A program made the position numbers and the translations under genes. Positions 24,965 through 37,095 of a stretch of 64,000 nucleotides of DNA are shown piece after piece. Every line of letters begins with the position of its first letter. Within the stretch, counting starts at the first letter, position 1. The stretch is from Marsupella aquatica (taxonomy: Eukaryota; Marchantiophyta), in NCBI GenBank assembly GCA_973895155.1, contig OZ316892.1, forward strand, positions 29,636,001-29,700,000, given 5' to 3'. Under the pieces are notes generated by a model that made no database searches, was not told the DNA's origin, and saw nothing but the letters and a program-made list of their open reading frames with translations.

Positions 24965-25350
24965 CGGGTTGTAACTGTGAAAGGAGATCCCATGACCCCA
25001 GTCAAACAACATACTGGTAGGGCAGCCCTAAGGAGATCCCATAACCCTAGTCAAACTACTGGTAGGGTAGCCATTGTAACCGTGAAAGGAGATCCCATAA
25101 CCCTAGTCAAACAATGCCCTGCTGGTAATCACACATCAAAATGTGGCTGCATTCATTGATTGAAAGAAAAAAACTAGGGTTATCACGGTATGCAGGGGTG
25201 TCGTACATCATATATGTCATATTTTGATGTGCAGTTACCGAGACCCCAAACAATGTACTGGTACGGCAGCCTTTGTAACCGCAAAAGGAGATCCCATAAC
25301 CCTAGTCAAACAATGTACTGGTAGGGCAGCCCTTGTAACCTCGAAAGGAG
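24965..25350. repeat. Tandem repeat around AGGAGATCCCATAACCCTAG
   Basis: Four to five imperfect units of roughly 55-65 bp contain GTAACCGTGAAAGGAGATCCC, ACCCTAGTCAAACAATG and ACTGGTAGGGCAGCC. The array is split by a palindromic segment at 25124-25239. Confidence 0.8.
25124..25239. mobile_element. 116 bp palindromic insertion in the tandem array
   Basis: The ends are inverted repeats: GGTAATCACACATCAAAATG on the left, and on the right the reverse complement of GGTAACTGCACATCAAAATG. They differ at about three positions. The repeat units resume on both sides, so this looks like a small inserted MITE-like element. Target duplications were not resolved. Confidence 0.45.
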
Positions 25351-25449
25351 ATGTTCTTGTTTGTGACCATTCCTGCTGATGTGGCTCAACGTGGTGCCAG
25401 CTAGGGATTTTGGAAGGAGTTTCCCGGTCTGTAAAGAAGTGCTGGTTAA

Positions 25450-25470
25450 GAGCCAACTTGCATGTGAGCG
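25450..25470 (+). mobile_element. Isolated MITE terminus
   Basis: GAGCCAACTTGCATGTGAG at 25450, preceded by TAA, matches the terminal repeat of the MITE at 12531-12920. No opposite end was found downstream. Confidence 0.4.
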
Positions 25471-25770
25471 GCACCAGAGCATATAAGTGAGTGAGGGAAA
25501 GATGTCTGCATGCTTGTTTGTTTATTCTCTTTCCAAAGGACAAGACCTCAAGAGCAAGATCTCAAGAGCATGAAAGTTTCTGGCCCTGGCCCTTGGTATT
25601 TGCACTTAGTAAAGCACAAGCCCTGCTGGACTAGGATGATTTCCACAATATTCTCAATGAGTACTTTCATGCCATATATATGTGAAGTTCAGGGCCCCAA
25701 AAAGTATTGCCCTCTCCAAGTTTAAGGTCTAGTATTCCATAATATTCTCAATTAGTCCTTTTATGCCATA

Positions 25771-26400
25771 CTAGCCCAATGCCCGTGCGTTGCACAAAAG
25801 ATGTCGCGGTGATAAAAGATGTCGAGGAGAGAAAAAAATGTCGAAGTGATAAAAGATGTCGAGGAGAGAAAAGATGTTGAGGTGAGCAAAAGATGTCGAG
25901 GAGAGAAAAGATGTTGAGGAGAGAAAATATGTCGAGGTGAGGAAAAGATGTTGAGGTGATAAAAGAAGTTGAGGAGAGAAAAAGACGTCAAAGAGAGAAA
26001 AGATGTCCAAGTGAGAAACATATGTTGAGGAGAGAAAAGATGTTAAGGAGAGAAATAGATGGTGAGATGAGAAAAAAAATTGAGGAGAGAAAATATGTCT
26101 AGGTGAACAAAAGATGTTGAGGAGAAAAATGTGTGCAAAGGAGAGAAAAAAAATTTGAGCAGAAAAACTATAAAGTAAAGCAACAGATTTTGAGGTGAGA
26201 AAATAAACTTGACACTTTGAGGTGAGAAAAAGATGTCAATGTGAGATTGAAAAAGAACATTGAGGTGAGGTAAATATGTCAAGGAGGGAAAACATGTCAA
26301 TATGATAAAAAGTAGTCAAGGAGATAAAACGATGTCAAGATGAGAAAAATATGTCAAGGCAAGAAAATTTGTCAAGTCAAGGCAAAGATATTGAGGCAAA
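25771..26400 (-). mobile_element. Helitron-like 3' end with long minisatellite
   Basis: On the minus strand, degenerate units of GACATCTTTTCTC, TCAACATCTTTTC and similar run from 26400 down to 25797. They end in the hairpin word GTGCAACGCACGGG (25795-25782), 7 bases, then CTAG (25774-25771) next to T. The hairpin-to-CTAG spacing of 7 bases is the same as at 2347-2371. No 5' terminus or Rep/helicase gene was seen. Confidence 0.5.
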
Positions 26401-28617
26401 GTATGTCCCAAGGTGCTATTGTGAAAGCAATGTTGTGGCGAGGGTGAGAGCATGGGAGGGAACGCAAGATGGGGCGGCGGCTGGGGTGTTATGGGGTCAA
26501 GTGTGGTTGCCCTCAGCTATATGGAGGGAGAGAAATTCACGTTTTTTTCCTTTTTTTCTTCAATCTCCTCTTCCGTGCCCTTCCTTTCTCTCCTTCCAGT
26601 CTCCCATCCTGGCTCTTTGGCAGCCTCCCTCCCCCTTCCAACATGATTAAGAAAGAGAAGAAGAAACAACATGGAGCAAAAGATAAATGATCTTTCAGAA
26701 AAATGAAAATTTTCTTCTCCTTAGCAAGAAAACAAAAACAAATCTGATACCAATGTAATGCACATGTCATTCTTGAAAGTATTTAGCCAGCACATGTATT
26801 TTGTAAATACCTACTTTAGAAGCAAAAATATCCATGTTATTCACTTCCATAGGTGATCTTGTTCACTCAATCCAAGGGTGTCAAAATCATTGAAATATAT
26901 GTGATGGTATTGGTTTGTTCCTTCCATTTCCACTTTTGTAGATTGCACTAACTCTTTGAGATGGGATAGTTTTTTATAATGTGATTTCAAATATGACATA
27001 TACACAAACCCATTGCCCTAACTTGCATTGCACATTTGTCATTACAACCATTTCATTGTTACAATCATTTATCACTCAGGCCTTTTTGTTGTTGGGGCCA
27101 TTTTATTCTTGGGGCCATTGTGTCTTTGGTCAATAAGGTTATTGCAATAAAGAATATAGGATTGAATCTTAATGTAACTTGGAAAAAGTACTTTATAGAG
27201 ATTAGAGAAAAAACAATTTTTCTTTTCTACTCCTAGTACACTTAATTTTTTTTTCCATTTTCCTATAAATCATCCCTTTTGAACTCACTTTTACTTTACT
27301 TGAATGGGGCAATCATGTGCGGTCTACTTAGATTTTCTTGTCATACCCATCTACCCATGATAGCCACATGTGAACTCACATTCAATTCCCAATGATCTTT
27401 TTTTAGATGTTTGTGTATGAGTCTAGGTGTGAATGGAAGCCCATCCGTGCACAAACTCTTTATTCTTCCTTACACAGATCTGATGGGCAGGAAAATTTAA
27501 GTTTTAAATCCAATGGTCATAATGAGTTCCCTCCAAAAGTGGATTTTGTAAGCAGACGATGAGCACAAAAAGGCGGGATTGTATATTATAGTGAGTAGAT
27601 TTGAAATTCAGGGCCCCAAAAAGTAGGGCGTTCTCTAAGTTTAAGGTCTACCCAACTAGTTTTCCTTGTGGGAGCGGAAGATGGCTCTCACAACTTTTAT
27701 GGGGGTTTCCAGTCAAGACCTTATCTTGGTACCACAAGTACTGAGACGCCCTAACCGGCAGCTCGGGTTCCATCGACCCACCTGTGGTTACCCGTGACTT
27801 CCTCTGGTTAGGGTTTCCCTTGCCGCAACTTTGAGATATTGTGGGTCGCTCTCTCGATTTCGCTCCACCTTCGTATATATCAACTACGCCTTCTTCCTTG
27901 GCAGCTCAAATCTTCTTGTTTACAGGAATGCCGATGGTGATCGTGCAGCTGGTTGGATTCTTCCCATGCTCACCACGCAGAGATTGGATATTTCCCAACA
28001 TTTTGATCCTTTGTTCACCACGTAGAGTTTGGATTTTTCCCCACATTTGGATCTCACTGTGAGAGCTTGGAAGGAGGGGTGGAATTCTCAGACGGAAAAG
28101 ATTTCCGAGATGCTGTGCTTGAGAGAATGATTAGTTCGATAGTTCACAATCTGTCCCCACGACTGTACTTTGCATCAAGGTATGGGTGTTTGCCTGGATT
28201 CTACCTGTCCTTCAGTCTGGGCCTGTCTTCGTAGCATCGCACCATCTATTGTGTGTATTGCGTCTTCTTGCTGTTGTGAAGCTGGTAGTGTGACACAGAG
28301 TTTGTTTCTTGTGAGGAGAGTACACTCTCTGATGATGAACTAGGAAACCTCAGGAACGTCACTTCGTTCCTGTTTTACAGTGTTTTAGCGTGTCTTTCAG
28401 CTCGTCCGTCGGCGTTGAGGTGCCCCAATCGAAGTAAGGTGGGTTTCCAGTTTGATTTGGTTCCGAGCGATTGTGCATAAGGTTTCCCTCTTGGACACTA
28501 CTCAGGTTTCTCTGTCCTATCCGATTCTTGTTTTAGTCAGGCTAAAGAGCTCCATGTTTAGTAATCTGTGCAAAGGTTTGTCGTCTTAAGTTCCTGTGAG
28601 TAGACAGGGTACTGGTT

Positions 28618-28975
28618 CGGTGATGATTAGGCAATATTTCTGACACCTCTTGTACGAGAGAAGTGGTATATCCTCTTTCTCGGTGAACGGATATGCTTCC
28701 ATCTGAGGACTTATGGAGTGAGAATAGCCCGGTATCGTGGGTTAGACACGCAGAGTTCGATTTGATTGTCACATCAGAGATGCACCGGTTACTGGACGGT
28801 CAGCTGGAATAAGTAACAGTAGGTCTCCCATATTGATGTAGAATGCGAGTCGGTCCCTGGCGGACTGTATTCGAGTCCTCTGTTCTATGATGATTAGGCT
28901 TTATTTCTGACACCTCTTGTACGAGAGAAGTGGTGTTCCCATTTCTCGGTGAACGGAGATGCTTACATCTGAGAA
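28618..28975. repeat. Direct duplication of about 85 bp
   Basis: Two copies start at 28620 and 28888, both containing GACACCTCTTGTACGAGAG and TTCTCGGTGAACGGA. They are separated by 268 bp of unique sequence. The function is unknown. Confidence 0.8.
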
Positions 28976-29425
28976 CTTGACATACTTTGTGTAGTGCAGT
29001 GGTCTGTTTTTAAGGTCCAGAGCACTGTCAAGAAGTAGTCAGCCTCGTTCGTGAGTGTCCAAAACTCACGGGCTTGCAAATATGGTAGAAGTAGTCCAGG
29101 TGTTTCAACAGGCGGATTAAGCTCAAGGAATGAACCTGTTTTCGAGATCTGTAGAGTGTCTTCTGAAGTGATTGACTTCTTTGATTGACTTTTCAAGTTG
29201 GCTGATACTTGAATATATCGCTACAATCTGGATGACACATACGGACAGGAATCTTCTGTATGACTTACTAACCCTCATCGATACATTCTGAATTTTGCCC
29301 GAGACCTTCCACTCTACTTTTGCCTAGAGGGGTGGGTGGGCTGAACATGCTGGTAACTGCATTCCGAATGTGGAAGTTTGATCTAACCTTGTGATCCTGC
29401 ACAATATGGGAATGCATGTTCTCTC

Positions 29426-29508
29426 GTTTGAGCTGTATGTTTGAAAGAATCAAGGCGGAATTCTTTCAAACATACAGCTCAAACCCAGATTCTTTCAAAC
29501 ATACAGCT
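29426..29508. repeat. Perfect 25 bp inverted repeat plus a third copy
   Basis: 29426-29450 (GTTTGAGCTGTATGTTTG...) is the exact reverse complement of 29460-29484, with a 9 base loop. The first 20 bases of the right arm recur once more at 29489-29508. It can form a strong hairpin. Confidence 0.85.
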
Positions 29509-30768
29509 TTCTGTACTTTCACTCCCGGAAGTTCTTTGGAAATGCTTATCAGCCCTACTGCCGCCTCCCAATGAGCAGAATAATTTTCTGGGTCGCCTGT
29601 TAAGAAGCACATTACTCAAGAACAAAAACGTTGAAGGAAGATTTCCATTTCAAGCTAGGCAATGATGTATATCAAACTTACCCTTTGGCATCTGACACCG
29701 AGCAAAGTCTTTCTTGATCTGATCGAAAGGGCGTAACAGTGAGCAATAAGAGTGGACCACTATGAGGCAGTGAGGTGTAGATGCCTGAGGAGTTTTGTCC
29801 AAAACGCTTCAATCTGTAATATGGGACTTGGCCAATAAAGAAGGCAATTATACATGACCCAATATCAAGTCCTAAGAATGTCGAAGGTGTAAGAAGCACC
29901 TCACAGCGAAATGGTGGTCTGTCTCGACAACAAAAAGGAGAGCGATAATCCAAGGACTACAACCCCACACGCAGCGAGCCCTCGACCAACGGAATCATTT
30001 TAGTACAATGGACAGGCCACTCCTTGAATGGAATGTGTGGGACCCTACCAACACCAAACATATTTACCAGTCTCGATGGACCCACGTATCGAGAATTCAG
30101 GAGAGACAAATTGAAAAAGAGCATGAAAGCGTTACGAAAAGCAGTCCACAGTTCTAGCCAAACTCACCGGCAATATACAAAAGTAACTTGGCAGAAAGTA
30201 ACTTGGAAGTTATCGTACGTTGTTCGATGTCTCAGGGACAACGAAGGAAAACGTTCCTCAAAGTCCACTAAAGTGCAACCAGAAAGTGCAGCCAGAAAGA
30301 TTTAATCAATTGGGCTTCTGCGCACTCACGGGGGCCCTTTTCAAGTAACGCACTTAAACGCTCTTGTTTCATGAAAACGATCCAACGTGAATCGCTCGAA
30401 AATTCTGCCAAGGGAGTGCCGCAGTTAGCTTAAGTGACTAGTATCAGGAACTGACCATGCCACACTAAAGTGAACGCACGAAGAAGAAGTGGACCTACTC
30501 ACCAATACATTTTGGCATGCTTTTATCCTGGCAACACAATCAGATTTCGTTCTTGGAACGGGACCCAATTGGATTCCAGGAGGACACGAAACAAGTAGCA
30601 GTAAATCAGCTGAAAGGAGCTACTGTTGTAATCTCCCGGAGTGAAGTCCAACCGGCCAGATTAGCCTATGTGGTTCAGCTGAAAAAGAATTAGGGCGGAT
30701 CGAGATTAATGATGATGTTTATCCTTGCCATGGAACGTCTTCAGAGTACGTCGAAGGAACCAGTAGTT

Positions 30769-31110
30769 CGGGTGTAGTAATTGAGTTGGGTTTTTAGAGG
30801 TTTTGCTTCGAAGTGCCGCATTGGTGTTGAAAAGCCTTCCGACCAGACTGCCTTGCTCTTAGAAGGGAACAGGAAGGAGGATAGATTCAGGACGATGTGG
30901 CCATGGAGCGGCTACCTGTGTGCAATGCTGCTCCTCGGGTGTAAGTATTGAGTTGGGTTTTTAGAGGCTTTGCTTCGTGGTGCTGCATTGGTGTTGGAAA
31001 ACTTTCCGACCAGAAAAGCCTTGCTCTTAGAAGGGAACAAGAAGGAGGATTGATTCAGGGAGATGTGGCCATGGAGGGTGGGCTACCTGTGTGCAATGCT
31101 GCTCTCCGTT
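30769..31110 (+). repeat. Tandem duplication of the fucosidase leader and first codons
   Basis: A unit of 167-168 bp is present twice, with TTGAGTTGGGTTTTTAGAGG starting at 30781 and 30948. Each unit ends with an ATG (30895 and 31063) and the codons MWPW, then GYLCAML. In the upstream unit the frame runs 18 codons and stops at 30949-30951. It also contains a good splice-donor word, GTAAGTATTG, at 30941. Confidence 0.85.
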
Positions 31111-33880
31111 TTGGCGAGCTTGGTGAGAGTAGGGCGGAGCAATTTGTACCCCACTCCACCGCTTCCGCTTGGGCCAATCCCATCCGCTTCCCAGCTCGCA
31201 TTCCAAGAAAGAGAGTTGGCGATGTTCTTCCACTTCGGAATGAACACATTCACTAACTCTGAGTGGGGTTCTGGAGCAGACGACCCCGCCCTGTTCAATC
31301 CATCCAAGCTGGATACCGATCAGTGGATAAGCGTGGCCCAAGCTGCGGGGTTTAAGTTAGTGATCCTCACCGTCAAGCATCATGACGGATTCTGTCTCTG
31401 GCAAACGAAATATACGAACTATTCCGTGGCCAGCAGCCCATGGAAGGGTGGCTCTGGTGATGTGCTTCAAAACTTTGTCACTTCAGCTAAAAAAGCAGGA
31501 ATGAAAGTCGGAATCTACCTCTCTCCCTGGGATCGACACGACGAGAGCTATGGTGACAGTTCGGGCTACAATGAGCATTACCTGGCCCAGATCCGAGAAA
31601 TTCTGACCAAGTATGTCGATCCCTTTCATCCTCGACTCTATAGTAGTGATTTCCAAAAGTGTACTTGTTGGGAAGAGTTTGCTCTTCAGGAATTGAGACT
31701 GGTGTAGTCCTCAACCATGATGGTTTCCGTCACCTAACATTGCTTAGTGAGACTGCTTCCCAAAATCTCAAGGCAAGTTCATGAAGTCAACGTCGATACT
31801 TGGTTTTGAATCCTTGTGGGCCAGGGGAGCCACGATTTCTTGCCTTGCTTTCAGTTTCTCTGCATGTGCAATGGGTCTGTTTTCTTTTTCTAAGCTCGAG
31901 TGTATGTAACGCTTCTATATTGCTAGTCTCGGTACTGTATCGTCTAGACTGTATTGACGGAGAGCTTTTTGTAAGTGGCATTCACATTACTTGGTTGAAA
32001 TTGGGTTTCCACAAACACGATTTCAGGACTGTACGGATGTTATTTGGACCTTCAATGTGTCCAAGATTTTATTGCTGCAGCTCTGCTTTGGTAAGATTTT
32101 TGGTAATTCTCTTTCCGGAGTCTTATCATGTGTGTTTTGAGTAGGGTCTCCTCCCACACGCCTCCCCTACTGTCTTGGGGACTGAGTTTTCACAAAGATG
32201 GTCCTCATGACTATGACCAGCTTTGTTGTACTTGCATATGCACAGTATGGACTGCTGGGAGTATTTTCTGCCATTGAATCCTTACGGGAGGATGTTGTTT
32301 ATGCTTTGGGCAGGCAGGGAACAATTTCAGAAGTTTGGCTGGACGGTGCGAAAGGTGAAGATGCAGTTGACATGAACTACCTTTTCGAAGACTGGTTTGA
32401 TGTTATCAAACAACTGCAACCCAGTGCGAATATCTTCTCAGATTCGGGACCAGATGTTCGATGGGTGGGAAATGAGTATGGATCAGCCGGTTCGACCTGC
32501 TGGGGCATGATAAATTCTTCACAAGTTACCATCGGCCATGGTGGAGATGCCGTAGAGTAAGCATCCTCTTACTAACTTCAGTTTTTGATCGCTGAAAATG
32601 AAAGAATTTTAAAGATGGGGGATACATTTGGGTTACGATGTAGGTCACGAGCATGCTTGTCAATAGAAATGATGCACAGTAGCAAATACTCGAGACTGAC
32701 ACTTGAACTACCAGCTTCACCGTTTGAAATTGGAGCTCTGATGAACTGAAAGAGAAGGTATTAGGGTTTAGGGTAGAGCTTCTCTTTCAGCTCATCAAAG
32801 CTCTGAAAAAAATAGGGCTTTAGTCTCTTTTTGTCTATTAAAATGGCAGATAGATGCTACTTGTATGCTCAATTCTTCTGCCCCTTAGACCAAACAATTA
32901 AACCACTTCTCTTCTCAGAAAATTATGTATTTGGGGTGGGCTCCGGTACGGAAATGTAGTGTTCTTAGACCTTCAGTAATCAATCTTACCACGCTGAGAT
33001 ATGATGCTGGAATAAATTCTCTTCTGAAGGTTGATTGTACACAAATTTCTTTCCTTTCGAGCCACAGCGTCATGGCAGTGCCTGCGTCTCCTCTAAGTTC
33101 TGATTATTTTGTCTGCAATTGTGTCTTTGCAGTTATTTAAATATCGGTGATCCCTATGGCACCGATTGGGTACCAGCGGAATGTGATGTTTCCATTCGGC
33201 CAGGCTGGTTCTGGCATGCTAGCGAGGAGCCTTGGCCTCTCTCGAGTCTCATAGAACTCTACTTCAGCTCGGTGGGGAGGAATTGTGTGTTGCTTCTCAA
33301 TGTTCCTCCCAACAGTTCAGGTCTCATATCTGAAGAAGACACTCAAGTACTGCTGCAATTCAGGATAGCAATGGAGTCCATCTTTTCTGTCAATCTAGCA
33401 GCTGGAGCCTTGGCCACTGCAAGTAGTACACGCGGAGAAAACATATTGGGGTCCAGCAACTCTCCTTTCTCACCCTCCCAAGTTCTGGATGAAGATCTGG
33501 ATACATTTTGGACTCCAGAAGGAGTTGTGATCGAATCCTACTTGGAGTTTGAGTTAACTTCGGTTGTTGCTTTCAACGTCCTAAAGGTCCAAGAGGCAAT
33601 CAGCTTGGGCCAAAGAGTCTCCAATTTTAGTCTTTACATTTGGGTTGATGACCGTTGGGAGCTGGTGACGACGGGTACAACCATAGGATTCAAACGGCTC
33701 AGCAGACTTCCACTTGTTCAGGCCAACCGTGTTCGCCTTCAGATTGACTCAGCACGAGGCCCTCCAGTGATTTCTTCGATCGGTTTATATTTTGATGAAG
33801 TTTTGGTAGCGAATCCAATGATCCTGTCTGCCCACAACATTACAAGACATTACTTCAAGGAGATGGACTTCTCAGATTGA
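31063..33880 (+). CDS. FUC1: Alpha-L-fucosidase, GH29, secreted
   Basis: Three exons, 31063-31614, 32318-32556 and 33133-33880, give 512 residues, close to plant FUC1 proteins (about 506). Such enzymes remove alpha-linked fucose from glycans in the cell wall or apoplast. The N-terminus has a hydrophobic signal peptide (about residues 1-26). GH29 signatures follow: FFHFGMNTFT, TVKHHDGFCLW, and EVWLDGAKGE, whose Asp (about residue 193) is the family nucleophile. The GPDVRWVGNEYG and VPAECDVSIRPGWFWH blocks match plant FUC1. Residues about 370-500 form a discoidin-like C-terminal domain. Exon 2 to 3 is certain (GA|GTAAGC, TTTGCAG, phase 2). For intron 1, the donor TAT|GTCGAT is weak and the acceptor GGCAG|GGAACA was chosen by homology. 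An alternative acceptor after CACAG at 32246 would add about 24 residues. Confidence 0.88.
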
Positions 33881-36299
33881 AGAGCCTAAGACCCAAATCA
33901 GCGTTTAGAAGATCTTTTCACAGGCCATCACATAATCTGGTGAATCTCTCGAGCCAGCTTCTCATCATCTTGTTTGCAGTAGGGGAGCAATTCTGAAAAT
34001 AGCTGCATGTCCGTTCAGGATGTTATTTTTTCAATTCTCAATTCAGTCAGGCCAAATTGTGCTAACATGTAACTGGGTTAAATTTGTCCAGTATTAAAAT
34101 TGTAACATTCAACTTGTGAAAAAGTACTCGGACTCATTTTGTAAAACTGCTACACATCCGTTGCTTCTCAAACTTGCACATTGACTTTTTATACACTTAT
34201 TCCCACCTAACCAACAATTCAATGTCTAGATCACAACAAAATGTTTGGGGTAAATATGATGGGAAGGGGCTGGGAGAGCTTACAGGGTATTGTTCACCTA
34301 GGAAAATGAATACTGGTCACTTAAGGGCAGGCCCCTTTAATATAGAAGTTGAGGGTGAAGTCCCCTCTTGTTGTCACCTGTAGTGCACATTTTACATAGA
34401 GGCCCCTTTGATCCACCAGTGCAGTGTGAAGTGCCCTGGGTAACCTATAGTGCACATTTGAAGTATAATACAATCATGTACAATAAAACCATAGTATATT
34501 CCAGCAATTTTAGAGTATCAATGTGATCTCATTAGTTCACCATAGTGGGTCATCTACTGCTCAAAATGTAGATGTCACCAAGATCTGTGTTTGTTAAAAG
34601 TATATAGGAATAGTTTGATTTTTTAACAAATCACCACCAAAATGTTTTAAGGGTACTAAGGTCCTATGATGGGAAAAGAATGAGAGAGCCTGCAGGGTAG
34701 GTATACTGTTCATCTAGGCAAGTTAAGATCTAGCAAAATTGTTATGCTGAATGATCAGATTTTGACCATTATATCTAGTGTATGGTCAGATCTGGGCAGG
34801 GATATGGACTGTTCATTTTGGTAAATAAGTCACTAAAACTTTTTACACTTTGCATCATGTGCAAGTCCCCACACCTTAGTTACAACACTAGATGTAGACC
34901 ATGAGCGAGTCACAAGGTTGTAGTAGTCTATTTTCACCCAATCATCATTTGCATAGTTTGGAGTTACCGAACCAGTTTCCTCAGTACTTTGGCAAGTTGA
35001 CGACCTTCCACTTGAAAGACTTCAAGATGTCATGCCACTCAGGATCACCATGACATCTTGATATAGCATGTTCATCCTACTATATGCCTATTTTGACTTA
35101 TCTGAAAAAATTTAAATGAGAAGACATTTTACTTTTAACCCTAGTTTATGAAAATAAGTATTAAAAGAATGATTATGAAAAAGTTAATGAAAAAACTGCA
35201 CACTTTTTTAAAGTGAGATAAGTACAATACCACATGTGCATTAATTTCAAGGTATTAGAGTAGTTAATGTACTTGTATAAGTACAGCACTTTATGATTCA
35301 AAGAGAAGAGCATGAGATACTTAACTTTGTTTTTTTTTAATTTTATGTTCTATGTGGGGCTGTTTATTTAGGTGACACCTGTTCATCAATAAACCATGAA
35401 CAATGTAAATTCTATGACCAATGACATATAAGGTGCATTCATCAGTGAGTGAATAGTGTACTAGTTGCTTGGTTGAAGAGTCTAATCTTCTCATGCAGGT
35501 AAGGAAATATGCCCCTCAAAATGTTAAAAATAATAATTAGGGGACCTAATAAAAACTAAGGAAATTAAAAAATTTAAGGGGAGCTGCCAAAAGTAAAAAA
35601 ATATATAGGGGACCTAATAAAAACTAAAGAAATTAAAACAGTTAAAGGGCTGCCAAAAATGACTAAATTCTAAATAATACATGGTTAAAAGGTGGACTAG
35701 GCCAAATTAACATAAAAATATATTTCAATAAAACTGAATGAGACAAGATAATCAAAGAGTGTTCCACCATATATGACATCTTGATTACTTGATTCTCTGT
35801 AATGTAGTCAAGATGACATTCTCTTGATTCCCCAATTTTGTCAAAGCCATTAGCTGCAATCCACGGCCAATTCTTTTTTCTTTTTGGTGTAAAAGCAATG
35901 ATGGCTTCAGGCATTCCATTGGGATGGCCAGGGAAAATGTCTCTGTCCATCCGGCTTTGTGCACAGAGAATCAAGACATAAATTTAGACTCTAGCATACC
36001 CTCAATACAAAATAAAGTGTTTTACTTAGCATACATGATTAGTGTGATTTGAGTTAGATAAAAAATGTGCACACAATTTAGTGAGTCACTCACAATGTGC
36101 ACTGTGTAGTTGCACTATTTACAGTGGAGTATACCAAAACATAATCAAAAACACTGGGCAAGGCCATTTAAAATAAACCATGTAGTTCCTCATGAGTTTG
36201 AAGAGAAGGACATACTGAGACTTAAGCAGACTCTCACTAGGAAATAAAGTGTGACTTAACATATTTAATTAGTGTGATTTGGGCTAGAAAAAAACTGTT
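33881..36299. other. AT-rich spacer after the fucosidase gene
   Basis: No gene is seen. A dispersed repeat near 34780-34840 matches 12975-13030. A small direct repeat (GGGGACCTAATAAAAACTAA) occurs at 35538 and 35609. The 103-codon minus-strand frame at 35663-35974 lacks homology and sits in AT-rich DNA. Confidence 0.5.
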
Positions 36300-37095
36300 C
36301 ATACAACCTAGAGTAAGTAACTCTAATTTTGGTGTCCCGCTAATTATCTACTCACTCTAATTTGGTGTCCAAACTAATTATTATCAAGTTAGAAAAAATG
36401 TTCACACAATTTACTCCAATTTTGGTGTCACACTAATTATATAATGAGTGTACCAAAACATATTCAGGAAGGGGATACACTGGGCAAAACATAATCAGAT
36501 AGAGGGGATACACTGGGCAAGGCCATTTACTCAAATTTTAGTGTCACACTAATGATATAATCAATCAGATAGGGGATACACTGGGCAAGGTCATTTACTC
36601 AAATTTTGGTGTCACACTAATGATATAATCACTGTACCAAAACATAATCAGAAAGGATACACTGGGCGAAATATTATCAGAAAGGATATACTGGGCACGA
36701 CCATTTACTCTAATTTTGGTGTCACACTAATGATATAATCACTGTACCAAAACATAATCAGAAAGGATACACTGGGCGAAATATTATCAGAAAGGATACA
36801 CTGGGCATGACCATTTACTCTAATTTTGGTGTCACACTAATTATATAATCACTGTACCAAAACATAATCAGAAACGATACACTGGGCGAGATATTATCAG
36901 AAAGGATATACTGGGCAAGGCCATTTACTCAAATTTTGGTGTCACACTAATTATATAATCACTGTACCAAAACATAATCAGAAAGGATATACAAGGATAT
37001 ACTGGGCAAGGCCATTTACTCTAATTTTGGTGTCACACTAGTTACAATATCTGTAACAAAACATAATGAGAAAGGATACAGTGGGCAAGGCCATT
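36300..37095. repeat. 110 bp satellite array
   Basis: Units carry TTTTGGTGTCACACTAAT, ACTGTACCAAAACATAATC and GATACACTGGGCGAAATATT. Unit starts at 36604, 36714, 36824 and 36934 are exactly 110 bp apart. Shorter or rearranged units flank them on both sides. Confidence 0.9.

Larger units (their letters stand above)
26401..31062. other. Gene-poor region with duplications
   Basis: No gene is convincing. Items seen: a run of about 45 bp (GTTCAGGGCCCCAAAAAGTA...) at about 27607 that also occurs at about 25687; a leader-like stretch with TTAGGGTTTCCC near 27808-27820 that has no coding sequence after it; an 85 bp direct duplication at 28620 and 28888; an inverted repeat at 29426-29484; and the duplicated fucosidase leader at 30770-31062. 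The short reading frames on either strand have no recognisable homology. Confidence 0.5.

Noticed and set aside
25761-26021. Frames rich in Ser, Phe and Leu in the 25.8-26.3 kb array
   Set aside because: Products of tandem repeat DNA with no start context and no homology.
24965-26400. CRISPR-like alternation of repeats and spacers
   Set aside because: Units are contiguous and degenerate, the genome is eukaryotic, and there are no cas genes.
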